From assembly GCF_963855985.1 (NCBI RefSeq), contig NC_087118.1, forward strand, positions 9,072,501 through 9,136,500: a stretch of DNA of 64,000 nt. Direction: 5' to 3'. The notes below the pieces were generated by a model. It saw only the letters and a list, made by a program, of their open reading frames with translations, was not told the origin of the DNA and did no database searches. The DNA comes from Ostrinia nubilalis. Taxonomy: Eukaryota; Arthropoda; Insecta; Lepidoptera; Crambidae. Positions 54,801 through 64,000 of the stretch are shown here, piece after piece (position 1 is the stretch's first letter; the number at the start of each line of letters is the position of its first letter). Both the position numbers and the translations under genes were made by a program.

Positions 54801-57651
54801 TATATTATACTAGCTTTCCGCCCGCGGCTTCGCCCGCGTGGAATTTTGTCTGTCTCAGAAAAACAATATCGCGCGCGTATTTACTCATCGTTTAGACCTG
54901 GACTACGACAAACATTTTAAAACCAAAATCAGCTCAATCGGCCCAGTCGTTCTCGAGTTATAATCAGACTAACGAACATCAATTCATTTTTATTTAAATA
55001 GATAGATAGATGATAGCTAGCGGCCGCCCGCGACTTCGTACGCGTGGATCCCGTTTTACCCCCTTCATCTATCTTCAGCGGTTAACTCCCGTTCCCGTAG
55101 GAATTTTGCAATATCCTGTTGTAACTAAGCTTTAAGTTTACTAAGGTACCTGCATGCCAAATTTCAAGCGTCTATCTTACGCAGTTTAGATTTTTTCATA
55201 CATATGTTTTTTCCCGCTAACTCCCGTTCCCGTGGGAATTTTACGATATCCTGTTGTACCTAAGCTTTAAATTTACTAAGGTACCTGCATGCCAAATTTC
55301 AAGCGTCTATCTTACGCAGTTTAGATTTTTTCATACATATGTTTTTTCCCGGTAACTCCCGTTCCCGTGGGAATTTTACGATATCCTGTTGTACCTAAGC
55401 TTTAAGTTTACTAAGGTACCTGCACACCAAATTTCAAGCATCTAACTTAAGCGGTTTAGATTGTTCATACAAAAGGATTTTTCCGCTAATTCCCGTTCCC
55501 GTGGGAATTTCGGGAATTCCTTTCTTAGTGCACCTCTACGGTACCTAAACTACGTCCCTTCCAAATTTCAAGTGCCTACGTTTAGCCGTTTAGGCTGTGC
55601 GTTGATCTGTCAGTCAGTCAGTCAGTTTCTCCTTTTATATATTTAGATTAGATAGGTTACAGAATTAACTGGATCTATTCGAAAATTCGATGTTTTCAGC
55701 CTCCACACTAAATGTATGCCAGTCACACAATATTAAAAGTATTGATTTTTTTTATTAAATAATAAACACTTAACATGAACTCGTAAATTGCATTCTTATT
55801 TAAAATTATTCATGGAAAACATTGGTTCTAAGCTTTACTTGCTATAATATTATCAAGACATGAGTGCCATGACTGTGGCAGTACTAAATGTATGGAAGTC
55901 GGAAACATTGAATTTTCAGATAGATGCAGTTTATTTTGTAACTTATTATTGGTACCGTTGAATAGAGCTCATGAAGCACTTTTAGGATCAGTAACCAGTT
56001 TTTGGATAGTTTGTATAGTTTTTAATATTATGTGGTTTTATTAAATGTATGGAAGCTAGAAACATTGAATTTTCAGATAGATCCCGTTTATTTTGTAACC
56101 TATTATTGGTACCGTTGGATAGAGCTCGTTAAGCACTTTCAGGATCAGTAACCAGTTTTTCGATATCTTGCATAGTTTAGAAATAATCGAGTGAGATCAC
56201 TTATCGTTTCCACCCTGTATAGATAGATAGATGATAGCTAGCGGCCGCCCGCGACTTCGTACGCGTGGATCCCGTTTTACCCCCTTCATCTATCTTCAGC
56301 GGTTAACTCCCGTTCCCGTAGGAATTTTGCAATATCCTGTTGTAACTAAGCTTTAAGTTTACTAAGGTACCTGCATGCCAAATTTCAAGCGTCTATCTTA
56401 CGCAGTTTAGATTTTTTCATACATATGTTTTTTCCCGCTAACTCCCGTTCCCGTGGGAATTTTACGATATCCTGTTGTACCTAAGCTTTAAATTTACTAA
56501 GGTACCTGCACACCAAATTTCAAGCATCTAACTTAAGCGGTTTAGATTGTTCATACAAAAGGATTTTTCCGCTAATTCCCGTTCCCGTGGGAATTTCGGG
56601 AATTCCTTTCTTAGTGCACCTCTACGGTACCTAAACTACGTCCCTTCCATATTTCAAGTGCCTACGTTTAGCCGTTTAGGCTGTGCGTTGATCTGTCAGT
56701 CAGTCAGTCAGTTTCTCCTTTTATATATTTAGATAATTATTATTGTTATATGATTTAAGTTTTATAGGAAAAGAATTTTATCTCATTTGATTGTTCGACA
56801 TTTTATTTTTATATGATTTGAATGTTATTTGTTTTAAATAGTATACATTGTAAGTTTTATAGAAAATATTCATTATATCAAACCATTTTATATCAGTTAA
56901 TAGTTATTTGTCTTAAAATTATTCGTTTTAAAATTATATTATTCGTTTATTATAATAAATAATTATTATATTAAATGATTTTATATAATTTGATGTTATA
57001 TCCTCTAAGTATTATATGATATGTAGTTATATCATACATTACACACCCGTTCGATAGATGAGATAAATGGTTTGTGCAAACTATTGAAATTATTTATTTA
57101 TTATTTTCAGGTCCCACGAACGAGCTAACGCTGATCTATTATTCCCATCCGACGACGAGGCTCCGCGGCCTCGAGGTGAAAAAAAACATAAAAGAAAACA
57201 TTCGCCAGAGGCGAGCACATCTAGAATGAGTCCCGCTCACTCCCCGATACCGAAGAAGAAGAAGCCAGTATTCAAGCCTATCCCCACGAAGAGACCATCT
57301 GCTCATGATCTCTTCGGGAGCGACAGCGAGGAAGAAGAAGTGACCGTACCTGCGAGTTCGGGTAAAAGACCATCACCTCTCTTATCTTATATAACCCGCA
57401 GGCTGGCAAACGGGTATTCCCGTCAAGTGTGCGACGAGAAACCGGGGACACATTTTATCGACTTACGGATTTATAAGTGTGACGAAATCGAGAAAGTGCA
57501 GCCAATGAATCGTTGGCGGCATTCGATTATATGCGTCAAGAATCGCACAGATGACAATACGGAAGCCTGGCAACATATTGCCAATTTTTTATCTGCTACG
57601 AGGAAAGAATACCGTAGCTGTCCACCTACATTCATTAGTAATTATTACTAA
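51850..57651 (+). CDS. Gene B copy 2: 180-aa protein with an intron inside its start codon
   Basis: Exon 1 ends ...AAAAAT before GTAAGT (51852); exon 2 starts GTCCCAC at 57111 after TTTTCAG. Joining them makes the A-T-G at the junction and an open frame of 180 codons to 57651. The N-terminal half is charged and disordered (SDDEAPR, KKHKRKHS, LFGSDSEEEE). The C-terminal 80 residues (YITRRLANGYSR, FIDLRIYKCDEIEKVQPMNRW) match gene B copy 1. The charged N-terminus suggests a nuclear or DNA-associated role, but no function is known. The frame is intact. The 5.3-kb intron is almost entirely a transposon (52180-57049). PolB 2 begins about 200 bp downstream. Confidence 0.7.
52890..53135. repeat. Palindrome, arms about 105 bp
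   Basis: TTTTGAAATGCAGTTGTACT through AAATTACTT-type text pairs with its inverse around a small loop at about 53005-53025. It could fold into a long hairpin. Confidence 0.75.
53180..53405. repeat. Tandem repeat, unit about 120 bp
   Basis: Nearly two copies of a unit containing CCCTGGTCATCAGTTAGCAC/CCCTGGACATCATCTAGCAC and GATGCGATTCTGCCATTTCG followed by TTCTTATGGCCACCTTCTGA. No gene. Confidence 0.8.
54580..54778. repeat. (TTGC)n microsatellite
   Basis: About 50 units of TTGC/CTGC with occasional variants. Leu-Ala-Cys frames on plus and Lys-Gln-Ala-Ser frames on minus come from the repeat itself. Confidence 0.95.
54810..55010 (-). mobile_element. Short Helitron (reverse)
   Basis: CTAGCTTTCCGCCCGCGGCT then TCGCCCGCGTGG is the inverse hairpin-CTAG end. 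The body includes AGCTCAATCGGCCCAGTCG and ends in AAATAGATAGATAGATGATA. Confidence 0.65.
55017..55655 (-). mobile_element. Helitron (reverse) with four monomers
   Basis: Starts CTAGCGGCCGCCCGCGACTT; holds four roughly 110-bp monomers; ends with (TCAG)n and TTATATATTTAGATTAGA. Nearly identical to 56238-56735 except for one extra monomer. Confidence 0.7.
55690..56215. repeat. Partial tandem duplication, unit about 170 bp
   Basis: Two units share GAAACATTGAATTTTCAGAT, TTATTATTGGTACCGTTG and GATCAGTAACCAGTTTTT, about 170 bp apart. No gene. It separates two near-identical Helitrons. Confidence 0.7.
56238..56735 (-). mobile_element. Helitron (reverse), three monomers
   Basis: Near-identical to 55017-55655, including the preceding AGATAGATAGATGATAG. 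It lacks one monomer. The pair probably arose by local duplication. Confidence 0.7.
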
Positions 57652-59311
57652 TTACTCGTATATTCTGCATATTACTAACTATATAATCTTATAACTATTA
57701 TTGTACTTAATCATATTCACCTAATTAGATTTAGGGATTATATCTACCACAACTATGTGTGTTTATAATGATAATTTGTAATAAAATATTAATAATAATT
57801 TTGTATTGTTTATTTCTTTTACAGTACAACCCATCATCAGCTCGAGATCTGATTATTACGATTTAATGAAATGTGAATACTGTCAAATTGAAATACCTAA
57901 AAATAAATACCGATTTCACCTGAGAACTAATTTACATAAATCGAATTGCATATTGAAATCAGAATTTGAGAATATTAACATTATAGCTGCAGCGTTTAAA
58001 AATAGAATTATGTCTTATAGGTTAAATCCGTTAGAAGCATAGAGTTATTAACCAACCAGGAGTAGCAGCGCGCGTTTATTTCCATACAAAAAATTTCGCC
58101 ATTTCCTGAGGGGGACGAGGTAATGACATTTGTGTAACAGCTGATGGCGCTGGGACACTATCGATATTTTTGTCGATGAGAATCATTGCTCTATGGTTCA
58201 TAGTCTATGGTTTTTGTTTTAAATAATATGAATTAATTTATTATCATAAGGAAGATTCAATGTTTCAGATCTCTATTTACAGGAAAATACGCAGAAGTTT
58301 GGCATTTCTTCCTTAGCACCAATACGAATTGTGAAGTTTATGAGTTACATGAAAAAAAAAACTAACAAGCCATTTATTTATGCAAGTAGGGCTTTTAAAA
58401 AGCAATTTAAAACGTCCCAGTATTAACCCTACCGCCATTACCCTACTATCTACCCATGAAATAGGTACCTAATATTTATACAGCGTGTAACCTTTTGATA
58501 TCCCATTACTTTAAGGGTTTATTCTGTACATAAAAATAATTTATAATGTCCAAGAATCATGTGTCCCAAAATGCATATTTTCGAAGATATCATCATTTTT
58601 AGTTCTTAAACTGTCACCGCTATGACTGGTTTTTATAATTGCGACGTTTAAATAATTACACTAGTACAGACCACAGTACAGTAAGTGTAACCGTTCCAAT
58701 GCAATATGCGCTTTTATTTTGTAGGAGATAAAGACGATTTTTAAGTCAACATGTCGTGAGGTTTATTCTTCGTTTGTATTATTCATAATTTAAAAGAAAT
58801 GTAACGGTGTTTTACATAAAAGTCGTATTTTTGGCGAATGAATTTGCATGAAAAATGAAAAAGAAATAATGAATTGAAAAATATTAAATATGCCATTCGA
58901 TCCTATTATGTGGTCGTATTAATACCCTAGAGTTATGGGATATCAAAAAGAAATATTTAATTATTTATATGTTTAACTTCTGATTTGGTTTGTGAATTAG
59001 CTATTTCGAAGAATTTACTAGGAGATTTAAATTAGGAGATAGCAATACTACAGTCCACACTAAAAAGAGAGGTCGGCCCACAGAGAGCGAGATAGAGATA
59101 AGTAGGTATTTGACTCAAGTTTTTGTTCCAAGTCTGGCCTCTATTTTTATCTTTAGCTTCATGGGAGCGGAGTGGCGATGAGCAAATAAGGGAATCTGAT
59201 TGGTTATTCAAAAACTTTTCTGCTCCGCTCTGCCTTAGTGTAAACCGGACCTTAGAGGATGAACAGGAGGTGGTATTTGGAGTATTAATTCTCTTTCAAT
59301 ATTCAATATTG

Positions 59312-60333
59312 TAGGTGGACGTCCCACGCTGCGTTTTCCGGTACGCGGCCTCCATTCCAGAACCTTTCTGCCCCATCGGCCGTCAGTTCTGCGTACTATG
59401 TGCCCTGCCCATTGCCACTTCAGCTTGCTAATCCGTCGGGCTATGTCAGCGACTTTGGTTCGTTTACGGATCTCCTCATTTCTGATTCGATCTCGCAAAG
59501 AAACACCAAGCATAGCCCTCTCCATAGCACGCTGTGCAACTTTGAGCTTCTGTATAAGGCCTATAGTGAGAGGCCACGTTTCCGAGCCATAAGTTATCAC
59601 TGGTAACACACATTGGTTATACACTCTAGTCTTCAGGCATTGAGGTATTTTGGACGAAAAGATGTTGCGTAGTTTCCCGAACGCTGCCCAGCCGAGTTGG
59701 ATTCGACGATTGACCTCCTTCTCGAAATTGGACCTACCTAGCTGGATCGTTTGTCCGAGGTAGACATACTTGTCGACAATCTCGAGAATTGAGCTCCCAA
59801 CTGAAACTGGGTAGGGCGTAACATGGACATTCGACATAAGCTTCGTTTTGTCCATGTTCATCCTCAGGCCTACCTGTTGGGAAACTCGATTAAGGTCTTC
59901 GAGCATTGTGCCAAGATCTTCCAACGATTCTGCCATGACTACAATATCGTCGGCAAACCGAAGGTGAGTGATGTACTCGCCATTAATGTTTATGCCGAAT
60001 CCTTTCCATTCCAGGAGTTTGAAAGCGTCTTCCAATGCAGCGGTGAACAGTTTCGGAGATATAACATCTCCCTGCCTAACGCCTCGCTGCAGTGGAATCG
60101 CCCCCGTGCTCTGCTCCTGTACTCGGACCGACATGGTGGCGTTTTTGTACAAGCACTTCAGCACCTCGATATACCGATAGTCAATACACCTACAAGGTGG
60201 ACCGACGACATCGTAAAGGTAGCAGGGAAGCGCTGGACGCAGACCGCTGCCAATCGATCAACATGGAAAGCATTGGGGGAGGCCTATGTTCAGCAGTGGA
60301 CGTCCTATGGCTGAAATGATGATGATGATGATG
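59312..60333 (+). mobile_element. RTE-type LINE, 5' truncated and twin-primed (internal inversion)
   Basis: The 3' part (60187-60333) is in plus orientation (frame T-R-W-T-D-D...) and ends GGCTGAAATGATGATGATGA. The preceding 870 bp (59312-60180) is the adjoining upstream part in minus orientation: RT with GVRQGDVISPKLF, the FADD-type active site LRFADDIVVMA, the QRAMERAMLGVSLRDRI block and the GRPPT end. The two pieces share a 7-bp ACCTACA at the junction. An 11-bp duplication ATTCAATATTG flanks the whole (59301-59311, 60334-60344). Confidence 0.9.
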
Positions 60334-61611
60334 ATTCAATATTGAATTTCGACGTTGAGAAGGGTAGCATCATCAACATCGAAATTCAACTTTAAAAGAT
60401 GGTATGGAACTCTGTTTCAATTTTCTTTTGTTCGGTTTATACGTAAAATTATTTACAGGAAAAGTGCGACTCTTACATTTTTCTAACAATATAGTTAATC
60501 ACCAAGTCGATGTCGATATCGATATTTCATATTGTGCTGTACCACACTAAAATTTCCGCTGGGTGGCCAGCGTATTGAAATAAAAATGTTCACTTTTGGG
60601 TTACCAAACACTGACCGTACTATGTAATAATGAAATAGGCAGATTCGACGAACATTATTTTATTGTATTAATACAAACGTTTGGACATAGGATTTATTTA
60701 CATTAATTAATTAGTATATTGACCAAATAAAAAAAAACTTTCTTTTCCAAATACTTACTTCCTGCCAATAGGTAGGCAGTATCAAATTTTTAACATAGAA
60801 TTTCGATTATATTCGTAAGTACACTATTCTTAAAAATATTACAAAATTAGGAATTTGTGCTTTCCAGTGGCAACACTTCTTGAAATTTAGTTTTTTGCAA
60901 ATTTAGTGTATTAATTAATGTAAAATAAATAAAATAATATTTACTGATGGAAGGTAATATTGTCCTTTTCAAGATTTGAAGTTTCAGATATCTTTTTACA
61001 ATAAAATACACTGCAATTCACCATTTTTGTCTCAGCACGTTACTCTTCAATAGTGACATTTGGAAAATGTCATTGGTGGCGCTGCAACTAGTTTTTATAA
61101 ACTGAGTGAACCACTGGTCTACTCACATTGCTAGAGGGGATTGCCTGTCAGTTCCACTCCTGGGTTAACCCTACAAGGCACCCAGTTCCATTTGTGGAAC
61201 ACCGACTTTAATCGTTCCTATAGCTATAAAACTATTAGTAGCGACATCTTTTGCATCTTATTAGAAGCTACTGACATTTAGCAATGTAGTAATACGAAGT
61301 TTTACCTAAAGATGTCATTCGTGTTTTGGTTGTAGTGCACTCAGTGTGAAATTTGAATGAAAGTGACAAGTTAGTCGTTTGTCTGAATTCAAAAATAAAT
61401 AAAAAATAGTTATTGAACAGTTTTGATTAGAAAAAAAATACTCTGTGTTATAAAGAAGTGTATAATTTGCAGAGGTAAGTTGTATTATTTATTACAATAG
61501 TAAACGTATTAGGAAATCACATTTTTATTGTAGTTCCACATACGGTACGTTGAGCTTTAGTGTCCGTTTTTACTTACGTACTTACGACAACTTACCATAT
61601 GAATATTTTGA

Positions 61612-62280
61612 TTTTATTGCAGATAATTTCGCGAAGAAGATTGCGTAATGGAGATATTGAGGGTTTCTTCAATATTCATTCTGGGAGTGAAGATGAACAA
61701 GATTTTTCTGACGCTGAAAGTGATGATGACATCGAAAAAAATCAGTCCATCCAAAACTTTTTACACTCTGGACTGCACTGCTGGACAAAGAGTACCTCCC
61801 CCAAGAATTTCCACGAAGACCGGTCCCGTGCCGCTCGCATCCAGGTACCTCCCGCGTTCACCAGATGGTCGGTCCACCTAGTGGGAGGCTACCCACGCTT
61901 CGTCTACCGGCTCGTGGTCGCCACTCAAGAACTTTCCTGCCCCAGTGGCCATCAGCTCTACGAACTATGTGCCCCACGCACTGCCACTTGATTTTAGCGA
62001 TTCTGCGGGCTATGTCAGTCACTCTGGTTCTCCTACGGATCTCCTCATATCTGATTCGATCACGCAGGGAAACTCCGAGTATAGCACGCTCCATCGCCCT
62101 TTGGGTGACCTGGATGTACCTCCTCGTGATGTCAAACGTGATGGGTTTGAGCATTTCCTATTTGGGGTGAAAAAAGACAACGATGCAAATATCCCGGTTG
62201 CAAAGTAAAACGTCCTTATCTCAAATGTCGCGTAGAACTTTTCCTAAATAAATATAATAATTAATTATTGTTTTAGATCT
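61612..62280 (+). pseudogene. piggyBac transposase remnant (both ends, no catalytic core)
   Basis: An acceptor TTTTATTGCAG at 61611-61621 opens an acidic N-terminal block (RRRLRNGDIEGFF, SEDEQDFSDAESDDD) like piggyBac transposase starts. At about 62167-62275 another plus-strand frame encodes a Cys-rich end (CKYPGCKVKRPYLKC) ending in a stop, as in the C-terminal cysteine-rich domain. The catalytic DDD core between them is gone, replaced by an inverted RTE fragment (61858-62105). Confidence 0.75.
61858..62105 (-). mobile_element. RTE fragment inside the piggyBac derivative
   Basis: The minus frame contains QRAMERAILGVSLRDRI, RTRVTDIARRIAKIKWQ and GHIVRRADGHWGRKVLEWRPR, matching the thumb/C-terminal region of the RTE at 59312-60333 but diverged from it. 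It is a short fragment with no tail. Confidence 0.8.
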
Positions 62281-63915
62281 TTTCATCAATAAAAAATAAA
62301 AAAATTATGATATTATTCATATGATTATGTTTATTATTAATTGTAATATATAAAAAAGTTAAATAGATAAAAGTTATTTCATTTTATTAAGAATAATAAT
62401 TTTAATTATTAATACCAAAAATTATAGTTAAGGCTCAGGGTACCGTATGTGGAACTAAAATAAAAAGTTGATTTTTCAGTAAAATATGATTTTATTTTTA
62501 TTTTTATAAGTTTTTCCTATCTTCTCATCACTAATTACAACCAATATATTTTTGTCGCGCACTAAAAAAAAATTGAGCCTTGTAGGGTTAATAACTCTAT
62601 GGTTAGAAGAGTACCTCATGCCAGAGACCTTTCTAATGGATAGCCAAAGTAATATAATATATTAAAATTAATCAATGATTGTCTTGTGAAGCATAAGTGT
62701 ATTAAACTGAATTTCGAGCTGTTTGCTTATTTTATGAAGTCGACATCAGATGAGCGACAACTGAAATCGTTTATGACAAAATATGAAATAGTTTACCAAA
62801 GTACAGACATTAAAGAATTATTTATGAATGCTATTTATACATTTGAAAGAAAAATATCTGAACTTGAACACTGTGAATCTGGATGGTCTTGTGTTTTAAT
62901 GAGTCATTTAGAGATAAATATAAATAAATATTCTCCATTAAGGGGGGGTTCTTATATTGATTTACCAAGTAAAATAAAAAATACTAAAAGTTGTATAAAT
63001 ATTAAGAACAATGACAACCACTGTTTTTTATGGAGCGTTGTTGCGGGTCTATTCCCTAAGAAGAAAAATGTGAGTAGGTCTAACACATATCCTCATTATA
63101 CTACAGTATTAAATACAGACGGTATGACGTTTCCGCTCACATACAAAGATATTAGATTGTTTGAGAAGATGAATAAAGAAGTGAGTATTAATGTTTATGG
63201 ATTAGATAATAAAGACAATGTTACTGGTCCTTTATATGTAACTTCTTTACGAAAAACGAATCATATAAATTTGCTGTATATAGAGAAAAATGGCACGGGC
63301 CACTACTGTTTAATAAAAAACTTTATGCGTTTGCTCAAACGTCAGATAACTCATAATAAAGGCAAAATATATTTATGCGAGTTATGTTTACAATTTTTCA
63401 CAACTGAGATAAAATACATTTCACATATGTGCAATAAAATCCTAACAGTTCTACCAGAAAAAAACACAATATTAAATTTTAAGAACTATGAAAGAAAACA
63501 AAAAATCAATTTCGTTATATACGCTGACTTTGAAAGTCTTCTTTTGGACCACGATGTATGTCAAACTAAAAATTCACGACTTTATAAACTACACCAGCCT
63601 TCTTGTTTCGGTTATTATGTTTGCTGTTCGCATGATTCTAATTTGAACAAGTACGTTTCATATAGAGGACCATATTGTGTAAAAGTATTTATAGATTATT
63701 TGATTAGCGATATAGAAAAGATTTATTATAAACTGTCTTTTAAAAAACCCATGTCATCACTATCACCGATAGAAGAAGAAAACTATAAAAACGCTTTGAA
63801 CTGTCACATATGTGGCTTTATGCTCTTAGACGATAAAGTACGAGATCACGATCACATTACATCCAAATACAGAGGCGCGGCACATTCCCGCTGTAATCTG
63901 ATGTATAAAGTGTCG

Positions 63916-64000
63916 GCGCTCTATACTCGGGTAGCAGGGTTCGTAGGTTTTTATAAATAAAAGTTCATATAGACTGGTAAGACGGTAACTGTATTGTGTA
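63916..64000. other. Sequence interrupting PolB 2, continues beyond the window
   Basis: From about 63910 (CGGCGCTCTATACTCGGG) the similarity to PolB 1 stops while the frame stays open to 63960. It probably marks the start of another insertion. Confidence 0.4.

Larger units (their letters stand above)
52180..57049. mobile_element. 4.9-kb DNA element filling intron 1 of gene B copy 2
   Basis: Flanked by TTCGATAG (52172-52179 and 57050-57057), an 8-bp duplication. Ends GGGTGCGTGACAG and, inverted, CGGGTGTGTAATG are weakly paired, with many ATATAA words just inside both ends. Cargo: a GC-rich block (52540-52759 continuing at 54505-54560), a hAT-type MITE, a microsatellite and three Helitrons. 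The 8-bp duplication fits hAT-like or related superfamilies. No transposase is visible. Confidence 0.65.
61169..62587 (+). mobile_element. piggyBac derivative, internally deleted
   Basis: Terminal repeats CCCTACAAGGC / GCCTTGTAGGG, with TTAA on each side (61165-61168, 62588-62591), the strict piggyBac target. It carries two ends of a transposase gene and an RTE scrap. It sits in the right terminal repeat of the hAT-like element. Confidence 0.92.
58038..62601. mobile_element. hAT-like element with piggyBac in its right terminal repeat
   Basis: CATAGAGTTATTAACC at the left and GGTTAATAACTCTATG at the right are inverted repeats, flanked by the 8-bp duplication GTTAGAAG (58030-58037 and 62602-62609). 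The right repeat is cut at its TTAA by a piggyBac copy: its inner part (CCACTCCTGGG) is at 61155-61164 and its outer part at 62588-62601. The left counterpart reads CCAGGAGT. The element also contains a twin-primed RTE. No transposase of its own remains. Confidence 0.85.
57866..63915 (+). pseudogene. Second protein-primed PolB (PolB 2), N-terminal half, split by hAT-like element
   Basis: It begins with a C2H2-type finger (MKCEYCQIEIP...HLRTNLH) about 40 bp after a splice acceptor and runs to 58037. It resumes right of the hAT-like element (GTTAGAAG duplication), with degraded, frameshifted sequence to about 62680. It is then open for over 400 codons: CFLWSVVAGLFP, HYCLIKNFMRLL plus CxxC finger, ExoI IYADFESLL and the endonuclease-VII-like CHICGFM...RDHDHITSKYRG...CN. 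At about 63905-63915 it diverges from PolB 1 into unrelated sequence. Palm-domain motifs lie beyond or are lost. Identity to PolB 1 is roughly 50% in aligned blocks. Confidence 0.85.

Overview
This window looks like AT-rich intergenic DNA of a moth or butterfly. The basis is the interspersed repeats: Helitron-type ends with a CTAG 3' terminus, an RTE 3' end carrying the (GATGAT)n tail, tRNA-headed SINEs and a GGGTTCCGTACC repeat. I recognise these from general knowledge of lepidopteran genomes, so the taxon is an inference. No ordinary host gene is clearly present. Almost everything is a mobile element, an element nested in another, or a decaying virus-like element.

The most interesting content is a virus-like DNA element family with a protein-primed family B DNA polymerase (PolB) and capsid-like proteins. 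Copy 1 (11.6-24.9 kb) has a plus-strand cassette of four ORFs (223, 48, 402 and 163 aa). Each ORF is joined to the next by an ATGA stop/start overlap. Converging on it from the minus strand are an acidic/basic nuclear-type protein (gene C), PolB, and a multi-exon gene (gene B). PolB 1 is broken by three insertions of one unclassified transposon family and one in-frame stop. A related locus (41-64 kb) holds a 163-aa gene split by a 6.5 kb LTR element, a small spliced gene (gene A), a second gene B, and the N-terminal half of a second PolB split by a hAT-like element. I found no integrase, packaging ATPase or maturation protease in either locus, although parts may lie outside the window. Genes A, B (copy 2) and C share a 5' intron placed at, inside, or two codons after the start ATG.

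Layout: 1-3.4 kb LINE reverse transcriptase with nested inverted-repeat elements; 3.5-5.5 kb TRIM-like repeat, tandem repeats and AT-rich tract; 7-11.6 kb SINE, inverted-repeat elements and a 3.2 kb fold-back element; 11.6-24.9 kb virus-like copy 1 with a TRIM and four copies of the 7-bp-duplicating element; 24.9-29.2 kb a complete PIF/Harbinger transposon with intact transposase and Myb/SANT-like genes; 30.5-36.4 kb a long inverted-repeat element carrying a SINE, a CR1/Jockey-like LINE and a possible captured exon; 36.6-40.6 kb inverted-repeat and palindromic elements; 41.5-48.0 kb LTR element without recognisable gag-pol; 48.2-50.1 kb nested Helitrons; 52.2-57.0 kb a large element filling the first intron of gene B copy 2; 58.0-62.6 kb a hAT-like element containing a twin-primed RTE and a piggyBac derivative inserted into its right terminal repeat.

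The nesting order gives a relative history: the virus-like elements came first, and hAT, Harbinger, LTR, Helitron and the 7-bp element inserted afterwards. Matched target-site duplications were read directly for most insertions. The PolB frame resumes on the far side of each 7-bp-element insertion, so this gene was probably open before those insertions apart from the single in-frame stop.
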